A stretch of 19,323 bases of DNA from Acetobacteraceae bacterium (GTDB taxonomy: Bacteria; Pseudomonadota; Alphaproteobacteria; Acetobacterales; Acetobacteraceae), in the NCBI GenBank assembly GCA_003164305.1, contig PLSZ01000064.1:1-19323 (forward strand), in the 5' to 3' direction. A program made the translations under genes and the position numbers. Each line of letters opens with the position of its first letter. Position 1 is the first letter of the stretch. Positions 7,703 to 14,861 of the stretch are shown here, one piece after another. The notes below the pieces were generated by a model. That model ran no database searches and had not been told where the DNA came from. It was given only the letters and a program-made list of their open reading frames with translations.

Positions 7703-8682
7703 TCCGCCGCCAGACGCCGAGACGAAACCTGATGATCGCAGGTCAGTTCGGAGACGCTTCGAATGTAGACCGGTGCGTCGGCGATGGGGACGATGGGCCG
7801 CGCCGACCGGCCCGCCAGCACCATGAGGCTGGTCGCGACGATCGTCAGCATCGCCTGAAACAAAATGATCACCAGATCGCCGAAGACGGTCGTGGCCCAA
7901 CCTGGAATGGCCAGCGATGTCCCGAGACGCACCGCCAGGACAAACCCGATCGCCAGGAACGACATCACCAAAACCGCGCCAGCTCCCAACAGAACCCGGA
8001 CGAAGATGAAATCGGTGTACACCGACATCGCGCTGAGCCCGTGGATCACCAGCGCCGAAAAATTCATTTTCGATTGGCCCGCCAGCCGCGTTCCTCGCAC
8101 CGTGTGCACCGGCGTCATCCGCGCCCGGGACCGGATGATCGCCGCCGGCAGGTTGTTCCAAAGTTCCGGCATATGCACCAACCGCCGCACCGCCGAGATC
8201 GGCAGCACGGAGAAATTGCCGAACGAAATGCCCTGGCCGGTCAGCATGCGGAAGAAGAATTTGTAAGCAACGTAACCCGCCTTGAACATTGGCGACTCGG
8301 ACCGTTTGCCGCGATGCGCCAGAATCACGTGGCCCGGCGATAAGCGGCTGGCCTCCAGCAGCGACGGGATTTCCTCCGGCCGATCTTCGCCGTCGCTGTC
8401 CATGACGATGACCCCGTCGAGGTCTTTGCGCGATGACAGGGTGACCAGTCCGACGGCGATCGCGCGCTGATGACCCAAATTGAGCGCCAGATGAACCACC
8501 CGGATGGCATCGATCCCTGCCTCCTGAGGGATCATCCCCGGTTCAAAATCCTCCACCGACCCATCGTCGACCGCGACGATCTCAATCCATTCGGTATCCC
8601 GCGCCGCGGCGATACGCTTCACCAGCATGGCGAACGACGGCCAATCATCCAGCACCGGTGTGACGATCGCCACCCGCTGCAT
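7699..8682 (-). CDS. GT2 family glycosyltransferase (polyprenyl-phosphate type)
   Basis: A 327-residue protein. The N-terminal GT-A domain shows the nucleotide-sugar motif VDDGS at 38-42, N68-L-G-H-Q-R at 68-73, and the metal-binding MDSDGEDRPEE with D95, D97 and D100, resembling dolichol/undecaprenyl-phosphate sugar transferases. Two hydrophobic segments near the C-terminus (VLLGAGAVLVMSFLAIGFVL and FGDLVIILFQAMLTIVATSL) anchor it to the inner membrane, as in ArnC/DPM1-like proteins. ATG 8682 is preferred because MQRVAIVTPV is the natural first strand. A longer form would need a TTG at 8751. It probably loads a sugar onto a polyprenyl phosphate for use by the GT87-like enzyme two genes on. 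Its stop overlaps the methyltransferase start (ATGA). Confidence 0.85.
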   Translation of the reverse strand: MQRVAIVTPVLDDWPSFAMLVKRIAAARDTEWIEIVAVDDGSVEDFEPGMIPQEAGIDAIRVVHLALNLGHQRAIAVGLVTLSSRKDLDGVIVMDSDGEDRPEEIPSLLEASRLSPGHVILAHRGKRSESPMFKAGYVAYKFFFRMLTGQGISFGNFSVLPISAVRRLVHMPELWNNLPAAIIRSRARMTPVHTVRGTRLAGQSKMNFSALVIHGLSAMSVYTDFIFVRVLLGAGAVLVMSFLAIGFVLAVRLGTSLAIPGWATTVFGDLVIILFQAMLTIVATSLMVLAGRSARPIVPIADAPVYIRSVSELTCDHQVSSRRLAAE

Positions 8683-8849
8683 GGCATGACCTGGGCGGGC
8701 TCCACGGCTTTGGAACCCCCCGCCGCCAACCGGCTGGATGATGCTGTTCAACGGAGTAAACTTTCAGGGGCGTTTCAATTGACTGGAGTGGCTGCCATTC
8801 CGACCGCACTATGCCAGCAATTTATTTCGCCCAGGTTTTACCCTCGCGG

Positions 8850-9485
8850 CTATTCGGTCTGGATGGTGGTGCCTCGATTGTTGATCATCGCCAACAATTC
8901 CCGCCGTGTCGCCGCGTTGTCGCGGAACGCGCCGAGCATCCGGCTGGTCACCATGGTCACACCCGGCTTATGCACGCCGCGCGTGGTCATGCACTGATGC
9001 GCCGCCTCGATCACCACCGCGACACCGCGCGGACGCAACACATCCTGGATCGTGTTGGCGATTTGCGCCGTCAACTTCTCCTGAATTTGCAGACGACGCG
9101 CGTACGCCTCCACCACCCGGGCCAGTTTGCTGATTCCGACGACACGCCGGTGCGGCAAATATCCGACGTGCACGCGGCCGAGGATCGGCGCCATGTGATG
9201 CTCGCACGTGCTTTCCAGCCTGATGTCGCGCAGCAAAACGATCTCATCGTAGCCGTCGGTTTCCTCGAACGTGCGTTCAAGCAGCGACACCGGATCGGTC
9301 GCGTAGCCGGAAAACCATTCGTCATAGCCACGAGTCACGCGCTTGGGCGTATCCAGCAACCCTTCCCGATTGGGGTCGTCGCCAGCCCATCGCAGTAATG
9401 TCCGAACCGCCGCTTCCGCCTCTTCCCGACTTGGCTTTTCGTCAGGCGAGCGCCGATCGGAGGCCGCGTCCCCATTGTCTCTCAC
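8850..9485 (-). CDS. folE: GTP cyclohydrolase I
   Basis: A 211-residue type I GTP cyclohydrolase (GTP to 7,8-dihydroneopterin triphosphate), the first step of tetrahydrofolate/pterin synthesis. The zinc ligands are present: C94 and H97 in ESTCEHH, and C165 in [10 protein letters not shown]. The family sequences [16 protein letters not shown] and [11 protein letters not shown] are complete. The N-terminal 20 residues are polar and poorly conserved, as usual. The frame begins with GTG at 9485, supported by an AAAGGGA element about 8 nt upstream; no nearby ATG is better. It follows apaG by 41 nt, and a 167-nt spacer separates it from the GT2 gene, so the operon may be divided there. Confidence 0.95.
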   Translation of the reverse strand: MRDNGDAASDRRSPDEKPSREEAEAAVRTLLRWAGDDPNREGLLDTPKRVTRGYDEWFSGYATDPVSLLERTFEETDGYDEIVLLRDIRLESTCEHHMAPILGRVHVGYLPHRRVVGISKLARVVEAYARRLQIQEKLTAQIANTIQDVLRPRGVAVVIEAAHQCMTTRGVHKPGVTMVTSRMLGAFRDNAATRRELLAMINNRGTTIQTE

Positions 9486-9526
9486 CGCGGAGATCCCTTT
9501 CCAAAATTCAGGCCGGAACTTGCCGG

Positions 9527-9985
9527 TCAGTGAATCCTACCGCTTTGATGGGGACTGTCCAGACTAAACGCCGGAATAGCGACATCGAAGTTCTCGCCCG
9601 AGCCTGGCACGACCATATGATACGCGCCCACCATGAACCCCGACGGCGTGTCCAGCGGTGTGCCGGAGGTATATTCGAACGATTGCCCAGGATTCAGGAC
9701 TGGTTGTTCGCCGACGACACCTGGGCCGTGCACGTGCTGCGTCCGGCCACGCGCGTCGGTGATCTGCCACGTTCGCCGCAACAGCCGAACCGTGTCGGTG
9801 CCATGGTTTTCAATCCGGACCCGATATGCCCAAACGAAGCGATTGTCGTCCGGACTTGATTGGTCCGCGAGAAAAAATGAACGCACTGTCACGGTCACGC
9901 CCCGCGTGGTCAGGGCGTAATCTTCTTGCATTCGGTCTTTGCCGCCCGATCCGGCGCGGCCACTCCTGGGGCCGTTCTCTGACAT
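9527..9985 (-). CDS. apaG: ApaG domain protein
   Basis: A 152-residue protein. The ApaG (fibronectin-III-like) domain begins at the internal methionine (residue 19, ATG 9931) and shows the family core [41 protein letters not shown] and [20 protein letters not shown]. ApaG is linked to diadenosine tetraphosphate and divalent-cation tolerance, with an unclear biochemical role. The start at 9985 is chosen because GGGGAAGG lies just upstream, while 9931 has no clear ribosome site but would give the usual length of about 134 residues. The true start is therefore uncertain. It lies 71 nt after the binding-protein gene in the metZ cluster. Confidence 0.92.
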   Translation of the reverse strand: MSENGPRSGRAGSGGKDRMQEDYALTTRGVTVTVRSFFLADQSSPDDNRFVWAYRVRIENHGTDTVRLLRRTWQITDARGRTQHVHGPGVVGEQPVLNPGQSFEYTSGTPLDTPSGFMVGAYHMVVPGSGENFDVAIPAFSLDSPHQSGRIH

Positions 9986-10056
9986 TGAGCCTTCCCCGCT
10001 CTCGTGGTTCGACTGGATCAATGCGCAAGCGCGGCCGTTTGTCCAGGATGGCGCCG

Positions 10057-11262
10057 TCACGGCAACAGCGGACACCGGGCGCGAGACGATGGGTTGAACA
10101 CTTCCGATGCCGGAATAGTACGGATTTGATTATAATAATCCCATGTCTCGGTCACCTGATCCGGTGGTTTCACACGAAACAACCCTACGTCGAGCAGCAG
10201 TGTGCCATCGACCCGAATTTGCCCGTTGACGCCGAAGAAATACGCGGGTTGCCGCCGTAATCCCATGTTCAACGCGAGACCGTCGATCGTGTCGGAGGCT
10301 TCGACGATCCGCAAAAAATGCCCCACCGCGGCATAGGTCGCCGCGTACGGCTTGTCCGGCATGCGACCCGTCACATCGTTGAACCTGCGGGAGAACGCAC
10401 GCGTACGATCGTTCTCATTCCAGTAGAATCCGCTGACGAGATAGAGATCCCGCGCCTCCAGCGGACCCATCGCATGAATGTCCTTGATGCACCCGGCGTA
10501 AGCGCACACGGCTTTGGTCTTCTCGAACATCCCGAGGCCGCGGGATTCCCGGATTTGCGCTTCCAGCGACGTGCCCATCGCGCAGAGACCGATCGCGTCG
10601 GCACCCGCGTTCATCGCGATGGTCAACGCCGGCGCGGTCGTTTCGGCATCCACCGGATGACGCGCGAAGCCCAGTACGCGACCACCGGTACTCTCGATCG
10701 CCGCTGTCGCGTCGGTCTGAAACGCGATACCCGTCACATCGTCGGGCACGACGAGGAACCACGTCCTGATCCCGTCCGCCGCCAGCCCGATTGTCATCGC
10801 CCGCGTCAACGCGCGCGTGTCCTCAAACCAATGCGTGGCGGTTGGAGAGCATGACCCGCCAGTTAGCGCCGAGTTGAAACTGCTGGTGTTCATCACGCTG
10901 CGATTATGTGCCCGCGCGAGTTCCTGCACGCGAACCGGCGCCACCATTCCTGGCAAATCGACGATGACCGCGACATTCTCCTGCTCGATCCATTCGCGGG
11001 CGATGTCTTCGGCCTTGTCCGGCCGACGCTCGAATTCCGCGTCCACGAGATCGATGGGATAGCCGCGGCTGAACTGGCCGAAATCGTCCACGGCGAGTCG
11101 CGCCGCGACGATTTGGTCCAGTCCCGACGTCACCGCGCCGGGACCGGACCGATCCCACAACACGCCGATCCGCACCGTCGGCAACGCGCTCTGCCCTCTG
11201 GCGCGCGAGCACAGCATGGTGGCGGACAGTCCGGTCAGAACGCTCCGCCGCCGGACGATCAT
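10057..11262 (-). CDS. orphan Leu/Ile/Val-type periplasmic ligand-binding protein (Peripla_BP_6-like)
   Basis: A 401-residue exported protein. The signal has a twin-arginine look (RRRSVLTGL at 4-12), with cleavage expected around residue 23-26. The mature protein begins VRIGVLWDRSGPGAVTSG, the usual first strand and ligand loop of branched-chain amino-acid and amide binding proteins. Internal landmarks include RVQELARAHNRSVMNTSS, VVPDDVTGIAFQTDATAAIE and DKPYAATYAAVGHFLRIVEA. It starts 7 nt after the metZ stop and so shares the metZ transcript and its SAM-sensing leader. No permease or ATPase gene accompanies it. It may serve a transporter encoded elsewhere or act as a sensor. A sulfur- or methionine-related ligand is a guess from position only. 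Confidence 0.82.
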   Translation of the reverse strand: MIVRRRSVLTGLSATMLCSRARGQSALPTVRIGVLWDRSGPGAVTSGLDQIVAARLAVDDFGQFSRGYPIDLVDAEFERRPDKAEDIAREWIEQENVAVIVDLPGMVAPVRVQELARAHNRSVMNTSSFNSALTGGSCSPTATHWFEDTRALTRAMTIGLAADGIRTWFLVVPDDVTGIAFQTDATAAIESTGGRVLGFARHPVDAETTAPALTIAMNAGADAIGLCAMGTSLEAQIRESRGLGMFEKTKAVCAYAGCIKDIHAMGPLEARDLYLVSGFYWNENDRTRAFSRRFNDVTGRMPDKPYAATYAAVGHFLRIVEASDTIDGLALNMGLRRQPAYFFGVNGQIRVDGTLLLDVGLFRVKPPDQVTETWDYYNQIRTIPASEVFNPSSRARCPLLP

Positions 11263-11269
11263 CGATCCG

Positions 11270-12463
11270 TCAAACAGCCAGCTTCGCCAGCGCGCGAGCC
11301 AGATCGTCCTTGATGTCCTCTGGATCTTCCAACCCGATCGACAGCCGGATCACGCCGTCGGTAATGCCGAGTTTCGCACGCTCGCCTTCGCCGATGCGCA
11401 TATGCGTGGTGGTCGCGGGATGCGTGGCCAGGGACTTGCTGTCGCCGAGATTGTTCGACACCGCGATCAGTTCAAACCCGTTCATCACCTGGAACGCGCC
11501 TTCCTTGCCGCCCGCGACCTCGAACGTCACCACGGTGCCACCGGCCGTCATTTGCCGCATGGCCAGGTCGCGCTGCGGATGATCGGCGCGGGTCGGATAC
11601 CAGACGCGAGTCACGCCGCGTTGTCCGGACAGGAATTCGGCGATCACCTCCGCCGCGCGGCATCCGGCATCGACCCGCAGCGACAAAGTCTCAAGTCCCT
11701 TCAGCAAAATCCACGCGTTGAACGCCGACATCGTCGGCCCGGTGTTGCGGATGAATGGCTGCAACACATCGGTGACCCATTTATTGCCCGCCAGGATCGC
11801 GCCACCGAGCACGCGCCCCTGGCCGTCGATATGCTTGGTACACGAATACACCACGACATCCGCGCCCATGGTCAATGGTTTTTGTAACAGTGGCGTCGCG
11901 AATACGTTATCGACGACGACGATCGCCCCCGCCGCGTGTGCCATTTCCGCGACCGCGGTCAGATCGACGATTTCCAGCATCGGGTTCGACGGTGTTTCCA
12001 ACAGCACCAAATTCGTTGGCTTGCTCAACGCATCGCGCCATTGGCCGAGATCGGCGCCATCGACGAACACGGACTCGATGCCGAATTTCGGCAACAACGT
12101 CGATACGATCCAGTGACAAGATCCGAACAGGGCGCGCGACGCGACCACCCGATCGCCGGCCTTCAAATGCGCCAGCAACGCCGCGTTCACCGCCGCCATG
12201 CCCGTCGCCGTGGCGCGGCACGCTTCGGCGCCCTCGATCAGGCACAACCGCTCCTCCAGCATCGTCAAGGTCGGATTGGCGAAACGGGAATATTGATAAT
12301 GTTCGACCGTGCCGGCGAAGGTCGCCTCGGCCTGTTCCGCGTTGTCGTAAACGTAGCCGGAGGTCAGGAACAGCGCCTCGGCGGTTTCGCCATGCACCGT
12401 ACGTTGCACCCCGCCTTGCACAAGCCGTGTCGCTGGGCGGAGTTTCGCGGGATCGAGCGTCAT
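11270..12463 (-). CDS. metZ: O-succinylhomoserine sulfhydrylase
   Basis: A 397-residue PLP enzyme of the Cys/Met metabolism family that makes homocysteine from O-succinylhomoserine and sulfide. The PLP lysine is K210 in YSCTKHIDGQGR. Other family blocks are YQYSRFANPT, ATATGMAAVNAALLAHLKAGD, SRALFGSC, LLETPSNPMLEIVDL and the C-terminal TTHMRIGEGERAKLGITDGVIRLS region. The YSRFANPT block, HIDGQGRVLGG and the alphaproteobacterial apaG context favour metZ over metB or metC, but substrate choice (succinyl versus acetyl) is inferred. ATG 12463 is preferred over an in-frame upstream ATG at 12517, because it has GGAAAGG about 10 nt before it and gives the standard N-terminus. It heads the seven-gene minus-strand cluster and is preceded by a SAM-II-type leader. 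Confidence 0.93.
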   Translation of the reverse strand: MTLDPAKLRPATRLVQGGVQRTVHGETAEALFLTSGYVYDNAEQAEATFAGTVEHYQYSRFANPTLTMLEERLCLIEGAEACRATATGMAAVNAALLAHLKAGDRVVASRALFGSCHWIVSTLLPKFGIESVFVDGADLGQWRDALSKPTNLVLLETPSNPMLEIVDLTAVAEMAHAAGAIVVVDNVFATPLLQKPLTMGADVVVYSCTKHIDGQGRVLGGAILAGNKWVTDVLQPFIRNTGPTMSAFNAWILLKGLETLSLRVDAGCRAAEVIAEFLSGQRGVTRVWYPTRADHPQRDLAMRQMTAGGTVVTFEVAGGKEGAFQVMNGFELIAVSNNLGDSKSLATHPATTTHMRIGEGERAKLGITDGVIRLSIGLEDPEDIKDDLARALAKLAV

Positions 12464-12494
12464 TCTGTCAGGGCCTTTCCTATCACAGTGGCCC
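12464..12494 (-). promoter_or_regulatory. hairpin enclosing the metZ Shine-Dalgarno
   Basis: On the minus strand GGGCC (12494-12490) pairs perfectly with GGCCC (12475-12471). The 14-nt loop and the 3' arm contain GGAAAGG (12480-12474), the only good Shine-Dalgarno match before metZ. This could block ribosome access and act as the expression platform for the riboswitch. A second pair just upstream, CAGCGA (12538-12533) with TCGCTG (12510-12505), may alternate with it. The pairings are seen in the sequence; the switching is inferred. Confidence 0.5.
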
Positions 12495-12539
12495 GACCAG
12501 GAAGCAGCGATACCCATGATATCACGAGCATTTCGCTGG

Positions 12540-12594
12540 CCTCTTTAGCGCGCTTATTTCACCTCGCCGCAATCCGGCCGGACAAATCACGAGG
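12540..12594 (-). ncRNA. SAM-II-type riboswitch upstream of metZ
   Basis: Read on the minus strand, this 55-nt element carries the SAM-II pattern. Stem P1 is CCTCG (12594-12590) with CGAGG (12566-12562). Immediately after the 5' arm comes the conserved TGATTTG (12589-12583), then a GC-rich loop ending in TTGC (12572-12569). After the 3' arm come TGAAATAA (12561-12554) and the invariant-looking GCTAAAGAGG (12549-12540), which can close the pseudoknot through its GG with CC in the loop. SAM-II aptamers are known ahead of metA, metX and metZ in Alphaproteobacteria, and bind S-adenosylmethionine to switch off expression. Here the element starts about 16 nt after the predicted -10 box and ends 76 nt before the metZ ATG. 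The match to the consensus is from memory, not from a model search. Confidence 0.85.
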
Positions 12595-12616
12595 ACCGGC
12601 GAACCGGTGGACAGGG

Positions 12617-12645
12617 ACCATACGGAGGGCCGCCGGGTCCGTCAA
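12617..12645 (-). promoter_or_regulatory. sigma-70-type promoter for metZ
   Basis: The minus strand reads TTGACG (12645-12640), a 17-nt spacer, then TATGGT (12622-12617). This is a close match to the consensus with ideal spacing. Transcription would begin near 12610, about 15 nt before the SAM-II element, exactly where a riboswitch leader should start. Confidence 0.65.
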
Positions 12646-12952
12646 TCCGTTCGCGACTGCCCTCGCGCCGTGGAGGTGATTTCATTGTTGAGTCGCGGCT
12701 CACCGGGCGATGCAGTGCCATCCAGGCCACGAATTTCAGCGAGGCACGCGGCGCGCCGTCCGGATCCCGCGAAAGTCTGGCCGATCCGGGTCGCCGCGGG
12801 AGGGTTCGGGCCAGGCCAGCCGCGCCGCGATCTGTCCCTGTCCTCCGATCATGCCGTGCTTGACGGCGGCGCCGGAGGTTCATCCCAATCTTTCCTCGGG
12901 CCGTGCTTGATAACCACGCGGTAACGCACATCTGATAGCTCCGATTCGGAAT

Positions 12953-12969
12953 CCGGCCGGCGAGGCCGG
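12953..12969. repeat. GC-rich inverted repeat
   Basis: CCGGCC (12953-12958) and GGCCGG (12964-12969) flank the 5-nt spacer GGCGA. They would form a strong short hairpin in either RNA strand. No T-run follows on plus, so it is not a clear terminator. It may be a leader structure for hisF or simply G+C-rich sequence. Confidence 0.35.
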
Positions 12970-13044
12970 GGGGCGATCCGCCTGGGGAGCCGGACACTTA
13001 CAACAACTCTTCGATTTAGACCGACCAGTGGGCAAGTTATCCGG

Positions 13045-13056
13045 TTGTCCGGACAA
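13045..13056. promoter_or_regulatory. perfect 12-bp palindrome upstream of hisF, possible operator
   Basis: TTGTCCGGACAA is its own reverse complement and ends 67 nt before the hisF start codon. Its size and its place in the expected promoter zone suit a binding site for a dimeric regulator. No regulator is identified and no second copy was seen in the window. Confidence 0.35.
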
Positions 13057-13123
13057 TCCCGCATCCCGGCCGCGCGATATTCGCTTGCACGCTTCACGTT
13101 CCGTGGAGTCTAAAAGGCGCACC

Positions 13124-13894
13124 ATGTTGAAACTTCGGGTGATTCCCTGTCTGGACGTAAAGGATGGCCGGGTCGTCAAGGGCGTGAATTTCGTCTCCTT
13201 GCGCGACGCGGGCGATCCGGTGGAGCAAGCCGCTGTCTATGACGCGGCCGGCGCGGACGAACTCACCTTTCTCGACATCACCGCCAGCCACGAAAATCGC
13301 GACACCATCCTGGACGTCGTCTCCCGCACGGCGGCGCGGGTGTTCCTGCCGTTGACCGTTGGCGGCGGTATCCGCTCGACCGAGGACATGCGCCGCTTGT
13401 TGTTGGCCGGCACCGACAAATGCAGCATCAACTCCGCCGCCGTGGCGCGGCCCGAACTGGTGCGCGAGGCGGCGACCAAATTCGGCAGCCAGTGCGTCGT
13501 CGTCGCGGTCGATGCCAAACAGTCCGCGCCAGGCAAATGGGAGGTCTTCACCCATGGCGGCCGCCGCCCCACCGGCATCGACACCATCGACTGGTGCAAG
13601 CAGGTCGTTTCATTGGGCGCCGGCGAAATCCTGCTGACCAGCATGGACCGCGACGGCACCGGGAAGGGGTTCGACCTCGATTTGTTGCGCGCGGTGTGCG
13701 GCGCGGTGCGCGTTCCGGTCATCGCCTCGGGCGGGGTTGGGACCTTGCGGCATTTTGTCGAGGGCGCGGAAGCGGGCGCGACCGGACTGCTCGCGGCGAG
13801 CGTCTTTCATTTTGGAACGTTTACCATCGCGCAGGTGAAACAGGCCCTGGCCGCGGCCGGACTTCCGGTGCGCTTATTGCCCGCGGCGGCCTGA
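13124..13894 (+). CDS. hisF: imidazole glycerol phosphate synthase, cyclase subunit
   Basis: A 256-residue (beta/alpha)8 barrel of normal length. With HisH it converts PRFAR and ammonia into imidazole glycerol phosphate and AICAR. The catalytic aspartates D11 ([14 protein letters not shown]) and D130 (VVVAVDAKQ) are present, as are the phosphate-binding glycine segments [11 protein letters not shown] and [13 protein letters not shown]. The start ATG 13124 has AAAGG 6 nt upstream. The in-frame extension back to 13028 is not protein-like. It is followed after 2 nt by hisE. The partner hisH and the usual hisB/hisA genes do not precede it here, so the histidine operon is split in this genome. Confidence 0.97.
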   Translation: MLKLRVIPCLDVKDGRVVKGVNFVSLRDAGDPVEQAAVYDAAGADELTFLDITASHENRDTILDVVSRTAARVFLPLTVGGGIRSTEDMRRLLLAGTDKCSINSAAVARPELVREAATKFGSQCVVVAVDAKQSAPGKWEVFTHGGRRPTGIDTIDWCKQVVSLGAGEILLTSMDRDGTGKGFDLDLLRAVCGAVRVPVIASGGVGTLRHFVEGAEAGATGLLAASVFHFGTFTIAQVKQALAAAGLPVRLLPAAA

Positions 13895-13896
13895 CG

Positions 13897-14403
13897 ATGG
13901 CGAAAACGACCAAACGGAAAGTCCCCAGCAAAGGTGGCGTAAAGAAGAAGATCGTCAAAAAGAAGGTCGTCAAGGCCGGCGTGAGCAACAAGACCGTTGG
14001 CAAGTTGAAACGCGCCATGAAGGTCCCGATGTCGGCCGAGTCGGGGGCGGTGGTGCTCGACCGGCTGTGGTCGGTGGTCACGGCGCGCCGCGACGCCGAT
14101 CCGACGATCAGTCACTCGGCGCGGCTGCTATCGCGCGGGCCCGCCAAAGTCGCGCAGAAGTTCGGCGAAGAGGCGGTCGAGTGCCTGATCGAAGCGGTGC
14201 GCGGCGACCGCGACGCGGTGATCGCGGAAAGCGCCGACGTGCTGTATCATCTGGTCGTGCTCTGGGTTTCCACCGGCGTGGCGCCGGAGGACGTATGGGC
14301 CGAACTGATGCGCCGCGAAGGCGTCAGCGGCATCGCCGAGAAAGCCTCCCGCGCTCAGACGAGCCTGGTTGCGCGAGTGCTGAAAACGACGAAAATCCCC
14401 TGA
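13897..14403 (+). CDS. hisE: phosphoribosyl-ATP pyrophosphatase with lysine-rich N-terminal extension
   Basis: A 168-residue frame. The C-terminal 124 residues are a normal HisE domain, hydrolysing phosphoribosyl-ATP to phosphoribosyl-AMP in histidine synthesis. It has [16 protein letters not shown], the all-alpha nucleotide pyrophosphohydrolase motif [13 protein letters not shown] and [13 protein letters not shown]. Residues 1-44 are unusual: 15 lysines and 2 arginines with no acidic residue, including KKK at 16-18 and 21-23. Two starts are possible: ATG 13897, 2 nt after the hisF stop, or an internal ATG at 14029 (residue 45) with AAGG 5 nt upstream, giving a standard-length enzyme. The tail codons read as true coding sequence. 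Whether it is translated is open. Confidence 0.9.
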   Translation: MAKTTKRKVPSKGGVKKKIVKKKVVKAGVSNKTVGKLKRAMKVPMSAESGAVVLDRLWSVVTARRDADPTISHSARLLSRGPAKVAQKFGEEAVECLIEAVRGDRDAVIAESADVLYHLVVLWVSTGVAPEDVWAELMRREGVSGIAEKASRAQTSLVARVLKTTKIP

Positions 14404-14464
14404 TCGGGACGGCCACCGCGCAAGCAGCCGTCATGACGCGGAGACGATTCAAGGGAGACACGCG

Positions 14465-14845
14465 ATGCCGGTCAGCGGATTGCCACCATACGACGACAGC
14501 AACATCTTCGCGCGTATTCTGCGCGGCGAGATCCCCTCGAAGCCGGTGTTCGAGAACGAGTGGGCTCTGGCGTTCCACGACATCAATCCTCAGGCGCCGT
14601 TGCACATCCTGATCATTCCGAAAGGGCCATATTGCTCGTTCGCCGATTTCAGCGCCAACGCGACCGACGCGGAAATCGGCGGCTTCATGCGCGCGGCCGG
14701 CACCGTCGCGAAACAACTGGGACTAGAGACGCCGGGCTACCGCATGCTGGCCAACATGGGCGAGCACGGCGGCCAGGAAGTGCCGCATTTCCACGTGCAC
14801 CTGTTTGGCGGCCGCCCGCTGGGACGGATGATTGGGAAGGCGTAA
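14465..14845 (+). CDS. HIT family nucleotide-binding hydrolase (HinT-like)
   Basis: A 126-residue histidine-triad protein of typical length. The active-site triad H108-F-H110-V-H112 (HFHVHLF) is intact. The N-terminal DSNIFARILRGEIPSKPVFEN and the HILIIPKGPY strand are standard for HinT-type AMP-lysine hydrolases or purine nucleoside phosphoramidases. ATG 14465 is preceded by AAGGGAG at a good distance. It lies 61 nt after hisE in the same direction, an association common in Alphaproteobacteria, and the genes are probably co-transcribed. The convergent dehydrogenase gene ends 16 nt away. Confidence 0.93.
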   Translation: MPVSGLPPYDDSNIFARILRGEIPSKPVFENEWALAFHDINPQAPLHILIIPKGPYCSFADFSANATDAEIGGFMRAAGTVAKQLGLETPGYRMLANMGEHGGQEVPHFHVHLFGGRPLGRMIGKA

Positions 14846-14861
14846 CGGCCAGGTCCGGACT

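Larger units (their letters stand above)
12646..13123. other. non-coding region between metZ promoter and hisF
   Basis: About 480 nt without a convincing gene. Frames on both strands of up to about 130 codons are Arg/Pro/Ser/Gly-rich and look like random G+C-rich translation. The content seen is a possible short minus-strand frame pair (12738-12929), a GC hairpin at 12953-12969, and a 12-bp perfect palindrome at 13045-13056. The hisF ribosome site AAAGG is at 13113-13117. A hisF promoter must lie here on the plus strand, but no clear -35/-10 pair was found. Confidence 0.6.

Noticed and set aside
7703..8161. 153-codon N-terminal extension of the methyltransferase frame
   Set aside because: The extension overlaps the GT2 coding sequence in another frame and reads as Gly/Arg/Asp-rich noise; the ATGA junction at 7699-7702 is the natural start.
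12607..12924. A 105-codon plus-strand frame between metZ and hisF
   Set aside because: No ribosome site or family features; composition matches random translation of G+C-rich DNA.
12587..12997. A 136-codon minus-strand frame between metZ and hisF
   Set aside because: Arg/Pro/Ser/Gly-rich with no domain, and its 3' end overlaps the metZ promoter and SAM-II element.
13420..13896. Upstream in-frame extension of hisE through hisF
   Set aside because: The frame overlaps hisF out of phase and the translation is Arg/Gly-rich; hisE begins at 13897 or 14029.
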